Below, piece after piece: positions 36,125-44,439 of a stretch of DNA of 64,000 nt. Each line of letters starts with the position of its first letter. Positions within the stretch are counted from its first letter, which is position 1. A program made the position numbers and the translations under genes. The notes below the pieces were generated by a model that saw only the letters and a list, made by a program, of their open reading frames with translations, was not told the origin of the DNA and ran no database searches. The stretch is from Phycisphaerae bacterium (GTDB lineage: Bacteria; Planctomycetota; Phycisphaerae; Phycisphaerales; Phycisphaeraceae), in contig JAUHZU010000007.1 in NCBI GenBank assembly GCA_030425705.1, positions 1 through 64,000 on the forward strand. The letters run 5' to 3'.

Positions 36125-39100
36125 ATGTCTGATGTCACCTTCCAGTTCGACCCCAAACAACAGTTCCAGCTCGACGCGATCGACGCGGCGGTCAAGCTGT
36201 TCGACGGCCAGCCCCGCAGCGGGGACGCCGGGGGCGCGTTCTCCCTGAAGGTCGGCGGCGGGACGGGCGCGGGGCTCTACCAGCACGCCCTGGGCCTGGG
36301 CAACCGGATGACGATCACCCGCGAGCAGGTGCTGGACAACCTCCGCAAGGTGCAGGACCGCCAGGGGCTGATGCCCGACGCGACGCTGATCCCTGCCGAC
36401 CCGGACGACCCGGCCGCGCCGGCCCCGATGAACTTCACCGTCAGCATGGAGACGGGCACGGGCAAGACCTACGTCTACCTCCGCACCATGCGCGAGCTGC
36501 ACGCTCAGTACGGCTGGAGCAAGTTCTTCATCGTCGTCCCCTCCGTCGCCATCCGCGAAGGCGTCAAGCAGAGTCTCAGGGACACCGACGCCCACCTCCG
36601 CCGGCTGTACCACGGCGATCCGATGGACTTTTTCGTCTACGACGGCAAGAAGCCGACCGAGCTGGCGGCGTTTGCCCGCAACAGCTGCCTGTCGGTGTGC
36701 ATCATCAACATCCAGGCCTTTATCAAGGACGCTGAGATCGACAAGAAGACCGAGGAAGAGCAGACCAAGGAAAAGAAGGAAAGCCGTAACGTCATCTACA
36801 AGCCCCAGGAAGACCTGCAGGGCAAGGCCCCGATCGAGTTTGTCCGGGCGTGCCACCCGATCGTGGTCATCGACGAGCCCCAGAGCGTGGACAACACGCC
36901 CAAGAGCAAGCAGGCGATCCGCCGGCTCAATCCGCTCTTCAGTCTGCGCTACTCGGCGACGCACCGCGAGCCGTACAACATGGTCTACGACCTGGGCCCG
37001 ATCGAGGCGCGGCGCAAGGAGCTGGTGAAGGGCATCGTGGTCACGTCGGTCCGCGAGGGCGGGCTGCCGACGGGCGCGGTGCTCAAGTGCGTGCGCGTGG
37101 GTTACAAGGGCAGGGCGAAGACCCCGAGCGCCGACCTGGAGCTGCTGGTGCTGGACGCGAAGGGGACGCCGAAGCTGAAGAAAAAGAACGTCAAGGGCGG
37201 GGAGCAGCTGGACGCGGACGGCGTGACCAACGGCAACACCGCGTACACCGGCATGCGGGTGGACGGCATCTCGATGGACAGCGGTGTCGAGGTGAGCATC
37301 CACGGCCAGCCGCACTACTTCGCCGAGGGGCAGGGCGTCGGCCAGGTGGACGAACACGTGCTGCGGGCGATGGTGGAGAAGACCGTCGAGAAGCACCTGC
37401 TCAAGGAGAAGCAGCTGGCCGAACGGTTGGCCATCGGCAAGGACGCCGCTATTACTTCCGGGCGCGGGGGCGACGATGCCGACCGCCGCATCAAGGTGCT
37501 GTCGCTGATCTTCCTCGATAAGGTCGCGGACTACCGCAAGTACGACAAGAACGGCAACCCGACCCCTGGCAAGGTGGCCGAGTGGATCGAAGCGGCTTTG
37601 AACAAGTTCCGCAAGCAGGACCGGTTCGCGGGCCTGCCGGCGTTGCGTCACGACAACGCCAGACTGCACGACGGCTACTTCGCCCAAGACAAAAAGGGTC
37701 GGGCCAAGGACACCAGTGGCAAGACGCAGGCCGACGAGTCGGCCTACGAGCTGATCATGCAGAAGAAGGGCGAGCTGCTCGATCCCGACACGCCGCTGCG
37801 GATCATCGTGAGCCACTCGGCCCTGCGGGAGGGCTGGGACAACCCCAACGTCTTTCAGATCTGTAAGCTCGGCGGGGCGCAGACGACGATGCGGCGGCGG
37901 CAGGAGCTGGGCCGGGGCCTGCGCCTGCCGGTAGACGCGGGCGGCGTCCGCATCCGCGACCAGGTGATCAACGAGCTGGCGGTGGTCGGGGCCGAGGACT
38001 ACACGTCGTTCGCCCGCGGCCTGCAGCGCGAGTTCCAGGAGGAATGCGGCGTGGCGTTCGGGGTCGTGCTGCCGCGTGCGTTCGCCGAGTTGGAGACGAA
38101 CGACGGCCCGATCGGCTTCGAGAAGGCCCGCACGTTGCATCAGGAGTTGAAAGACGCCGGGCTGCTGGACGCAGACAACCAACTGGTCGAAGACCCGGAC
38201 TTCCGGGGGATGCCCGGCAAGCTGTCCGAGACGTTCCGCCCATTCAGCACCGAGATCGAGAAGATCCTGCTCGAACACCGGATCGAGCACCACGTCCGGC
38301 CGGACAAGCCCCGGACCACGCTCAAGCTCAACAAGACGCTCCTGGACCACCCCGCGTTCAAGGCGATGTGGGACAAGGTGTCGAGGAAGAGCCGGTACTG
38401 CCTGCGCCTGGACTCGGACAAGCTGAAGAAGGAAGCGGCTAAAACACTCAAAGACCACTTCGCCGTCCACGACATCAGCCGGAAGATCAAGACGACCACC
38501 AGCGGTCTGAAGGTCTCGGCGAAGGGTGTGACGTCCGGGGCAGTCACCGAGAACCGAGTGGTACCGGTCGATTTCGCCGAGCGCCTTCCCGACCCGCTGG
38601 GCTACCTCGCCGCGCGGATCGACCTGAGCCGAGCCACGCTGTCGAACATCCTCATGGACTCCGGCACGTTCGGCGAGTTCAGCAAGCACCCGGCCCGATA
38701 CCTCGAAGACTGCACCCGCCTGATCCGCCACACCCTCTCGGCCGAGCTGGTCGAGGGCGTGACTTATGAGCCGATCGAAGGGTCGTGCTACGAGCAGCGC
38801 CGGCTCAGCGAGCTGGACGGCAAGGAGGTCCACCACAGCCTCGACCGTATCGTGACCCTCGACATCGAAGACGGCGAGCCGCTACGCAGCCTGACCCAGC
38901 CGGTGGCGGTGGACTCGGGCGTGGAGTTCACGTTTGCGCAAGATATGCAGAACCGCACGGACGTCCTGTGCTTCGCCAAGCTGCCGGGCGCTTTCAGGGT
39001 GCCCACGCCCGTGGGCGACTACAACCCCGACTGGGTGATCATCAAGAAGGACGGCCGGGACGAGCCCAAGCTGTACCTGGTCCGTGAAACCAAAGACACG

Positions 39101-39214
39101 CTGGCCGAGGAAACCCTGAGCGAGGGCGAGCGCTACAAGATCCGCTGCGCACGCAAGCACTTCGAGGCCCTGGGCGTCGACTATGCGGTGTGCGTCACCT
39201 CGGATCAGGTCTAG
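36125..39214 (+). CDS. Type III-like restriction subunit Res (DEAD/DEAH helicase-nuclease)
   Basis: 1029 aa. Walker A METGTGKTYVY (GTGKT at 111-115), the DEAD-box equivalent VVIDEPQS, then IIVSHSALREGWDNPNVFQI and the motif VI-like RRRQELGRGLRLPVD. The C-terminal PD-(D/E)xK nuclease has NPDW (Asp at about 969) and LYLVRETK (Glu and Lys at about 988 and 990). All catalytic groups are present, so it should translocate or cut unmodified DNA together with Mod. The gene follows Mod by 15 bp, and it is somewhat longer than many Type III Res subunits. Confidence 0.92.
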   Translation: MSDVTFQFDPKQQFQLDAIDAAVKLFDGQPRSGDAGGAFSLKVGGGTGAGLYQHALGLGNRMTITREQVLDNLRKVQDRQGLMPDATLIPADPDDPAAPAPMNFTVSMETGTGKTYVYLRTMRELHAQYGWSKFFIVVPSVAIREGVKQSLRDTDAHLRRLYHGDPMDFFVYDGKKPTELAAFARNSCLSVCIINIQAFIKDAEIDKKTEEEQTKEKKESRNVIYKPQEDLQGKAPIEFVRACHPIVVIDEPQSVDNTPKSKQAIRRLNPLFSLRYSATHREPYNMVYDLGPIEARRKELVKGIVVTSVREGGLPTGAVLKCVRVGYKGRAKTPSADLELLVLDAKGTPKLKKKNVKGGEQLDADGVTNGNTAYTGMRVDGISMDSGVEVSIHGQPHYFAEGQGVGQVDEHVLRAMVEKTVEKHLLKEKQLAERLAIGKDAAITSGRGGDDADRRIKVLSLIFLDKVADYRKYDKNGNPTPGKVAEWIEAALNKFRKQDRFAGLPALRHDNARLHDGYFAQDKKGRAKDTSGKTQADESAYELIMQKKGELLDPDTPLRIIVSHSALREGWDNPNVFQICKLGGAQTTMRRRQELGRGLRLPVDAGGVRIRDQVINELAVVGAEDYTSFARGLQREFQEECGVAFGVVLPRAFAELETNDGPIGFEKARTLHQELKDAGLLDADNQLVEDPDFRGMPGKLSETFRPFSTEIEKILLEHRIEHHVRPDKPRTTLKLNKTLLDHPAFKAMWDKVSRKSRYCLRLDSDKLKKEAAKTLKDHFAVHDISRKIKTTTSGLKVSAKGVTSGAVTENRVVPVDFAERLPDPLGYLAARIDLSRATLSNILMDSGTFGEFSKHPARYLEDCTRLIRHTLSAELVEGVTYEPIEGSCYEQRRLSELDGKEVHHSLDRIVTLDIEDGEPLRSLTQPVAVDSGVEFTFAQDMQNRTDVLCFAKLPGAFRVPTPVGDYNPDWVIIKKDGRDEPKLYLVRETKDTLAEETLSEGERYKIRCARKHFEALGVDYAVCVTSDQV

Positions 39215-39300
39215 AGGACCCAAGCGTTACGGTGTGGGGACGACAAGTTGCAAGGACCATGGTTCCGCTTGGTTGTTGAGTAACATATTCGGAGACGGCC

Positions 39301-40788
39301 TTGGAAGACCTCAAGGACATGGAACGAAGAGTGAAGGCCCGTCACTTCGCTTGGATGCCGACGGCTGCTGGACAGTTGCTCGATAAACTCGCTTTGTTGA
39401 AGGCGAAGGTCGAGGGCTCGCTGGCGGGAATGATCTTGTCAGAGACCAAGACGCTTGAAGACGAGGTGTCGGACCTCGTGCTCCAGCTCGAGCCTCGGCG
39501 TCCCGGCATGCACGGCCTATATGTACCAATGCAGCGACAGGTTTTTGCGAGGGGGTATCGGCCGGCAAAGTTCCAGGTCATGCCCGATGACGACGACGAG
39601 TGGTCGGAGGCGTTTTATCAGCTAGAGCAACCGCTCGCGGAACTGGCACGGATTACGATAGCGATACCGGATGAGTATGTGTGTCGATTCGAGACGACGG
39701 CGTACTGGGCTGAAACAGGTGTGCCGGCGAGGCATTGGGATCGTCGATCGGATGGCGATCAACAAGACCAGTTATACAAGTGGGAAGCCAAAGAAGGCTT
39801 GGTCGATCCGGCGGAGGCAATATGCAAATCCGATCTGCTTGGAGCTCTTTCGGCGTGGCAAGCGTTTGTGGCGGACGCGGTGACGCATTACCACGTCCCG
39901 CCTGAATGGGCCCCGGCGTGTGTGGCGACTCAACTGCGTGAGGTGGGGGCAGACTTCGATCTGTATCGCTACGCTCTGCTCGATGTGGAGCAGGCCGTCG
40001 CTGCTTTCGATGGGTTGCGGCATGTGCGTGATCTTCAAGGCAAGCATGCCCAGACCTGGCGTGCTCATGCCATTCTGCTGGGTGCCTACCACCGACGGCT
40101 GGCCGCGCATATTCAAGAGGTCCGTGGTACGGCTGAGTGCTTGGCCGGTGATCTATCCGAGTACCCGCGCAGCGAGACCCTGTCATGGATCCAACGCGCT
40201 AACAAAGTGCTGAATGCACTCGAACACGAGATAGAGAAACGCCAGAAAGCGATATGGGACGTCATTGACCCACGCGAGGGTTGTGGCTACTACCCAGCCC
40301 ATTTCGATGGTAGTTACGGAAAACGGTTTCGAGATTGGTACGCGCCGCTGAACCGTGAAATTCATGAGATCGCTAACCATTTCATTGCAGCGGTTGAACC
40401 CCCTGAGCCTGCTATGGCGAAGTATGGACTTGAACACACAGGCGAGGATAAGTCGCATCAATCGAAGGAATCGTGGGGCATGGCCGCAGCCACGCCTGCA
40501 TATCCAATGGAACCGGGGCCGAACTTTTTGACGTTCCGATGGGGCAAGCAACGATTCCACTTTGCCAAGGGTAACCAAGCCGAATCGGTGCGAGTGTTAT
40601 GGGAAGAGTGGGGCAAAGGCGGGCACATGGTGAGCGAAATGACGATCGGGGATCGGATCGGGTCACAGGCAACCCGGTTCCGTCTGTCTGACGTGTTTCG
40701 TCGGGGTAAGAAGATGCATCCGGCTTGGGGGACGCTGATCGTCTCACCACAAAAGGGCTGTTTCTTGCTAGAAAACCCGCCAGCGTAA
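39301..40788 (+). CDS. Large hypothetical protein with a C-terminal winged-helix-like domain
   Basis: 495 aa from a TTG at 39301 with GGAGA five bases upstream. The N-terminal three quarters is helical and unassigned, with Trp- and His-rich patches (EYVCRFETTAYWAETGVPAR). The C-terminal about 85 residues (NFLTFRWGKQRFHFAKGNQA, then SVRVLWEEWGKGGHMVSEMT, then HPAWGTLIVSPQKGCFLL) look like a winged helix that I have seen repeatedly in planctomycete mobile elements. It is 86 bp downstream of Res on the same strand, so it may be a fourth component of the defence operon or an element-maintenance regulator. Confidence 0.6.
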   Translation: MEDLKDMERRVKARHFAWMPTAAGQLLDKLALLKAKVEGSLAGMILSETKTLEDEVSDLVLQLEPRRPGMHGLYVPMQRQVFARGYRPAKFQVMPDDDDEWSEAFYQLEQPLAELARITIAIPDEYVCRFETTAYWAETGVPARHWDRRSDGDQQDQLYKWEAKEGLVDPAEAICKSDLLGALSAWQAFVADAVTHYHVPPEWAPACVATQLREVGADFDLYRYALLDVEQAVAAFDGLRHVRDLQGKHAQTWRAHAILLGAYHRRLAAHIQEVRGTAECLAGDLSEYPRSETLSWIQRANKVLNALEHEIEKRQKAIWDVIDPREGCGYYPAHFDGSYGKRFRDWYAPLNREIHEIANHFIAAVEPPEPAMAKYGLEHTGEDKSHQSKESWGMAAATPAYPMEPGPNFLTFRWGKQRFHFAKGNQAESVRVLWEEWGKGGHMVSEMTIGDRIGSQATRFRLSDVFRRGKKMHPAWGTLIVSPQKGCFLLENPPA

Positions 40789-40854
40789 GATTTACGCCAT
40801 TTTTACGCCGGATCGACCGCCGTTGGTACGAGGCCACCCCGTCACCATGGCGGC

Positions 40855-41055
40855 ATGACTGATCCATCGTCCGAACTGGTGACGCTGCGGGTCTTGGCCA
40901 AACGGCTCGGCCTGCCCGTGGCATGGTTGAGAGCCGAGGTTGATGCGGGACGCTTACCCCATTTGAAGGCAGGTAAGCGTTTGCTGTTCAGTGTCGAGGC
41001 GGTTCGCGAACACCTGATCCGTCGGGCGTCGGAGGGGGTGCGGCATGACGGCTAA
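40855..41055 (+). CDS. Small HTH protein (excisionase/MerR-type)
   Basis: 66 aa. TLRVLAKRLGLPVAWLRAEV followed by GRLPHLKAGKRLLFSVEAVR is the DNA-binding helix-wing of the HTH_17/excisionase family. It overlaps the next HTH gene by 11 bp. Position next to the integrase suggests Xis or element regulation. Confidence 0.8.
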   Translation: MTDPSSELVTLRVLAKRLGLPVAWLRAEVDAGRLPHLKAGKRLLFSVEAVREHLIRRASEGVRHDG

Positions 41056-41299
41056 ACCCACCCCCGGATCTGACGACCCTAAATGCTCAAGCCATGCGAG
41101 TGGGCCGCCTCTGGCCCTGCGTGCTCCCGCAGCTGCTGAGGCGCTTGGCATCGGCACGCGGAAGCTGTGGTCGTTGACCAACACCGGCGAGATCCCGCAC
41201 TTCCGTGTCGGCCGGGCGGTGTGCTACCGCGTAGCCGACCTGGACGCTTGGACCATCCGGCAGGTCGAACGTCAGCGCAAGCGGGGTGGTGGGCGATGA
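41045..41299 (+). CDS. Small HTH protein (excisionase-type) 2
   Basis: 84 aa, HTH_17-like: APAAAEALGIGTRKLWSLTN followed by GEIPHFRVGRAVCYRVADLD. The N-terminal 25 residues are disordered-looking. It overlaps the previous gene by 11 bp and the next by 4 bp (ATGA). One of three small HTH genes in tandem. Confidence 0.8.
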   Translation: MTAKPTPGSDDPKCSSHASGPPLALRAPAAAEALGIGTRKLWSLTNTGEIPHFRVGRAVCYRVADLDAWTIRQVERQRKRGGGR

Positions 41300-41568
41300 A
41301 CCGAGAGTCAAAACCCCTGCATATGAGTGGTCAGGTGCCGGTGCCGGCTGTGGCTAAGCCGGTCGAGGTGCGTATGAAGTTACTGTTGGTGGAGGTGCCT
41401 GAGGCCGCCCGGATGCTCGGCGTGTCGACCAAGACGATCCGGCGGATGATCGCCGCCGACGAGTTTCCTTCCGTTCTGCTGGGCGGTCGTCGGCTGCTGG
41501 GCGTCGAGGATCTGGCGGCGTGGGTGGCCGAGTTGAAGCGTGAGTATGGGGCGGTGAAGGAGAAATGA
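41296..41568 (+). CDS. Small HTH protein (excisionase-type) 3
   Basis: 90 aa with VEVPEAARMLGVSTKTIRRM and EFPSVLLGGRRLLGVEDLAA, the HTH_17 helix and wing. The start ATG overlaps the previous stop. The following gene overlaps its stop in the same ATGA manner, giving a tightly coupled four-gene module with the replication-type gene. Confidence 0.8.
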   Translation: MNRESKPLHMSGQVPVPAVAKPVEVRMKLLLVEVPEAARMLGVSTKTIRRMIAADEFPSVLLGGRRLLGVEDLAAWVAELKREYGAVKEK

Positions 41569-42647
41569 TCACTTCGAATGGCTCTACTCGATTGCCGAAA
41601 CTGCCGTCTGACCGGCTGACACTGTTTGGCAAGCTCGTCCGGGCTGGTGTCATCGCTGAACTGGGCCCCACTTCGTGGGCTGTGTGGTCGATGTTGGCGC
41701 TGGGACATGCGAACGATTCGGGGCGATGCTGGCCGGCACGAACGAAAGTCGAGTGTGCCGTTGGGTTGAAACGCTCTGCAGTCGCTCGCGCGATTTCAAA
41801 ACTCGATGAAAAAGGTTGGCTTGAGCGGCTGGGACGCCCACAGCCAGGGTATACTGCAGAGTTTCGTGTGGTGGTGCCCACCTCGTTTTTCAGCCGGTTG
41901 CAGTTGCCAAATCAGGTCCACGCACGTGGTAGTGATCAGATCAATCAGGGCCACGAGGGTGGTAGTGTTATGCCCAATAGCAACCACGCAGGTGGTTGTG
42001 TTCCGTCCAATCAGGGCCATGAGAACGGCCCATTGCGCCCATCTGGTGGGACGAATGGATCCATGAGGGTGGTCCCCCAACAGAAAGAAGAAACTGAACA
42101 ACAGCAACAGCAAGAGGGCAATGCTGCTGCTGGTGATTGTGAATCTGACAGTGGAGCGCTTGCGGCGGCGGAGCATCCGGCTGTGGCGAGGGTGCTGGAC
42201 CGCTTAGGGATCGTTGACAACTCGGCACGCGGGAGGATTGCCGGTATGGACGGCATCGAGTTGGTGATATCAAATCTGGCGAGCCGTGCGAAGTCGGGGA
42301 ACAATCCGGCTGGGCTGCTGATCGAACTGGTGAAAACAGAAGCGCCGGCGTTGATTGAAGCTGTCCGTGCGAAGAGACAACAGCGGCAGGTGACTGAGCG
42401 GGCGAGCGGCGGCGTGCCTGAGTCGCAGCGGGTAAGAGCGGAGCAGGAGGCACTGCTGGGGCAGCTCTCGGGTGAGGAGTTAGAAGTGTTGCGCCAGCGC
42501 GTGATCACCGGGCAAAGAGAGGGGCGACCGAGGGACGCGGCGGGACGCCTAGGCGTGAATCATCTGATGATGAGGGGCATGATGGCGGAGTTGCTTCAGG
42601 AGGACCGGATAGACGACAAACCCGACACCACCCCCAGCAACGGATAA
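41565..42647 (+). CDS. HTH_36-type DNA-binding / replication-like protein
   Basis: 360 aa. An N-terminal winged helix: WAVWSMLALGHANDSGRCWP, RTKVECAVGLKRSAVARAIS, LDEKGWLERLGRPQPGYTAE. This is the typical opening of phage/plasmid replication or regulatory proteins of the HTH_36 family. A low-complexity middle has short repeats (NQGHEGGSV, NSNHAGGCV, NQGHENGPL) and a QQQQQ run. The C-terminal third is helical. Its start overlaps the preceding HTH gene by 4 bp; the integrase follows after 41 bp. Confidence 0.7.
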   Translation: MITSNGSTRLPKLPSDRLTLFGKLVRAGVIAELGPTSWAVWSMLALGHANDSGRCWPARTKVECAVGLKRSAVARAISKLDEKGWLERLGRPQPGYTAEFRVVVPTSFFSRLQLPNQVHARGSDQINQGHEGGSVMPNSNHAGGCVPSNQGHENGPLRPSGGTNGSMRVVPQQKEETEQQQQQEGNAAAGDCESDSGALAAAEHPAVARVLDRLGIVDNSARGRIAGMDGIELVISNLASRAKSGNNPAGLLIELVKTEAPALIEAVRAKRQQRQVTERASGGVPESQRVRAEQEALLGQLSGEELEVLRQRVITGQREGRPRDAAGRLGVNHLMMRGMMAELLQEDRIDDKPDTTPSNG

Positions 42648-42688
42648 GATCAACAACACTAAGCCCCCCCAGCAGAAAGACACCCATC

Positions 42689-44263
42689 ATGGCTTCCAAA
42701 CGAAACAGCGGCGCGGGCACGCTCTTCAAGCTCAACGGCCGGGGCAACTGGTACGCCCAGTGGTTTGACCACCGTGGTAAGCGCTGCAAGGCCTCCACCC
42801 GCACCACCGACAAGGCCGCGGCCCAGCGCATCCTGGCCAAGAAAACAGCCGACGCCGCGCTGATGCGGGAGGGCGTAGTCGACCCCGCTCTGCACGACTT
42901 GGCAAAGCACGCCGACCGTCCGGTGTCCGGCCACCTCGAGGACTACATCCGCAAGCTTACGACCGCCGGGCGGTCGGAGAAGCACATCGCCGGCCACCGC
43001 CGGGCGATTGAAGCTGCGGCGGATGCCGCGGGATGGACGTCCGCCGGCGACATCACTGCCGATGGGCTGAACCAGTACGCCTCGATTCTCCGCGACCAGA
43101 AGCGATCCGCCCAAACGGTCAAGAACCACCTCACGGCGGTCAAGGCGTTCACCCGCTGGATGCTGACCCACCGCAAGCTGGCTTACGATCCGCTCGCCTC
43201 CGTCAAGCTGCCCAATGCAAAGACCGACCGCCGCCGCATCCGCCGGATGCTGCTCGCCGAGGAGTGGACCTACCTCGACAGGGCAACCCGCACCGGTCCT
43301 GAGCGGGAAGGGGTTTCGGGCACCGAGCGGGCCCTGCTTTATGCCGTCGCGATCCAGACCGGGCTCCGAGCCAACGAGTTGCGGACCCTCACCGTGTCGC
43401 GCCTGCATCTGCACGACGACGAGCCGTTTATCTTGGCGAAGGCCAAGAACACCAAGAACCAGCGCGACGCCCGTCAGTACATCCGCCCGGCCATCGCGGC
43501 TGAGCTGGCCGGGCATGTCGCCCGAAAGCTGCCCAACGCGGCCGTTTTCCAGATGCCCGACGAGTGGAAGGTGGCCGATGTCCTGCGCGAGGACCTGGCC
43601 CAGGCCCGTCAGCAGTGGCTGGCTGAACCCGCAGCCCTGATGGACCCGGAGGAACGCCAGCGGCGGGAGGAATCTGACTTCCTCATGGAGACAAACGTGG
43701 AGGGCGAATCCCTAGACCTCCACGCCCTCCGGCATACCTGTGGGGCCTGGCTCGCCGCTAGCGGGGCACACCCCAATGTCGTGAAGTCGGTGATGCGGCA
43801 CAGCTCCATCACCCTGACGATGGACACCTACGGCCACCTGTTCCCCGGCGAGCAGGCCGGTGCCACCGCCGCATTCGACCAGCTCATGCCAGCCACGGTC
43901 ACACACCAGCAAGCCACTGGCACGGCGGGCCAAGCCCCCGAAGAAATTGGTAGCAGTACTGGTAGCAACCGGGGCGCGTTTGGGCGCGAGATTGTGCGAG
44001 CCGATGCGAAGACCAGCCCGCCGGCGTCAGCGCACGCGAGTGACGAAAAACCCTTGAAAACTGCGGAAAAATGCGAAGATGTGCGGCGTGATGCGGGGGG
44101 AAACGGGAAAGCCACCGACCGGAATCGAACCGGTAACCTGCGGTTTACAAAACCGCTGCTCTGCCAATTGAGCTACGGTGGCGGTCGGGCTGGAATGGGT
44201 TTATCGGCTGATAGGGCCTGCCTCCTGATGCGGTCCCTGCCCTCGGGCCTAGTCCCGCTCTGA
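42689..44263 (+). CDS. Tyrosine recombinase/integrase whose 3' end overlaps tRNA-Thr
   Basis: 524 aa as it stands. The SAM-like core-binding domain is at about 80-170; the catalytic domain contains Arg 227 (TGLRANELRTL), a Lys around 251-256, HALR at 345-348, His 371 (MRHSSITL) and nucleophile Tyr 381 (TMDTYGHLF). All active-site residues are present. From codon 474 the frame enters the att core and tRNA-Thr antisense sequence, and residues 490-524 come purely from chromosomal tRNA-side DNA. In the excised circle the frame would instead continue into the 63-codon tail now at 13314-13504, giving 552 aa. It drives integration into tRNA-Thr. Confidence 0.93.
   Translation: MASKRNSGAGTLFKLNGRGNWYAQWFDHRGKRCKASTRTTDKAAAQRILAKKTADAALMREGVVDPALHDLAKHADRPVSGHLEDYIRKLTTAGRSEKHIAGHRRAIEAAADAAGWTSAGDITADGLNQYASILRDQKRSAQTVKNHLTAVKAFTRWMLTHRKLAYDPLASVKLPNAKTDRRRIRRMLLAEEWTYLDRATRTGPEREGVSGTERALLYAVAIQTGLRANELRTLTVSRLHLHDDEPFILAKAKNTKNQRDARQYIRPAIAAELAGHVARKLPNAAVFQMPDEWKVADVLREDLAQARQQWLAEPAALMDPEERQRREESDFLMETNVEGESLDLHALRHTCGAWLAASGAHPNVVKSVMRHSSITLTMDTYGHLFPGEQAGATAAFDQLMPATVTHQQATGTAGQAPEEIGSSTGSNRGAFGREIVRADAKTSPPASAHASDEKPLKTAEKCEDVRRDAGGNGKATDRNRTGNLRFTKPLLCQLSYGGGRAGMGLSADRACLLMRSLPSGLVPL
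44104..44156 (+). repeat. Right attachment site (attR-type), inside tRNA-Thr and integrase
   Basis: 53 bases identical to 13261-13313. It includes the 3' 46 bases of the tRNA-Thr gene and seven bases beyond the tRNA 3' end, and it is also coding sequence of the integrase on the plus strand. Crossover between the two copies would excise a 30,843-bp circle and leave the tRNA intact. Confidence 0.9.
44111..44182 (-). tRNA. tRNA-Thr(UGU)
   Basis: 72-nt cloverleaf: acceptor GCCACCG/CGGTGGC, D arm GCTC/GAGC, anticodon stem GCGGT/ACCGC with loop TTTGTAA (anticodon TGT), T stem ACCGG/CCGGT with loop TTCGATT. No encoded CCA. It is the insertion site of the element, which lies on its 3' side. Confidence 0.97.
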
Positions 44264-44265
44264 AA

Positions 44266-44336
44266 GCCACCGACTGGATTTGAACCAGCGACCTGAGCTT
44301 TACGAAAGCTCTGCTCTACCACTGAGCTACGGTGGC
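44266..44336 (-). tRNA. tRNA-Thr(CGU)
   Basis: 71-nt cloverleaf: acceptor GCCACCG/CGGTGGC, D arm GCTC/GAGC, anticodon stem GAGCT/AGCTC with loop TTCGTAA (anticodon CGT), T stem GCTGG/CCAGT with loop TTCAAAT. No encoded CCA. It shares the acceptor stem with the neighbouring tRNA-Thr(UGU) but differs in the T arm, so it is not the element's target. Confidence 0.97.
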
Positions 44337-44439
44337 GTGAACGCGGCATTGTAAACACCCCCCGCCTGGCGTGCCAAGCGGAGGGCGCATGGGGGTTTGA
44401 GGTTGTGGTGGCCCGACCCAGACCAGCTACCGAACCGGG

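Larger units (their letters stand above)
13261..44156. mobile_element. 30.8-kb integrated element in tRNA-Thr, phage-satellite-like
   Basis: Bounded by 53-bp direct repeats at 13261-13313 and 44104-44156, the right one inside tRNA-Thr(UGU). The tyrosine integrase sits next to the right repeat, preceded by a replication-type HTH protein and three small excisionase-type HTH genes. The left end carries two terminase-small-subunit-like genes and broken phage polyvalent-protein fragments. No capsid, portal, large terminase or tail gene was found. Int and HTH genes at one end with a small terminase at the other recall PICI-type phage satellites, but this is an analogy and not a match. Cargo includes a sigma-54-controlled redox cluster, SRAP plus a Y-family polymerase, and a restriction-like operon. 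Confidence 0.85.

Noticed and set aside
35822-38836. 1004-codon open frame on the minus strand
   Set aside because: Antisense to Mod and Res, whose catalytic motifs are clear; the antisense product is compositionally biased with no motifs.
31076-39214. DISARM or BREX system
   Set aside because: No DrmA/DrmB, PglZ or BrxC-type proteins are present; the Mod and Res architecture is Type III-like.
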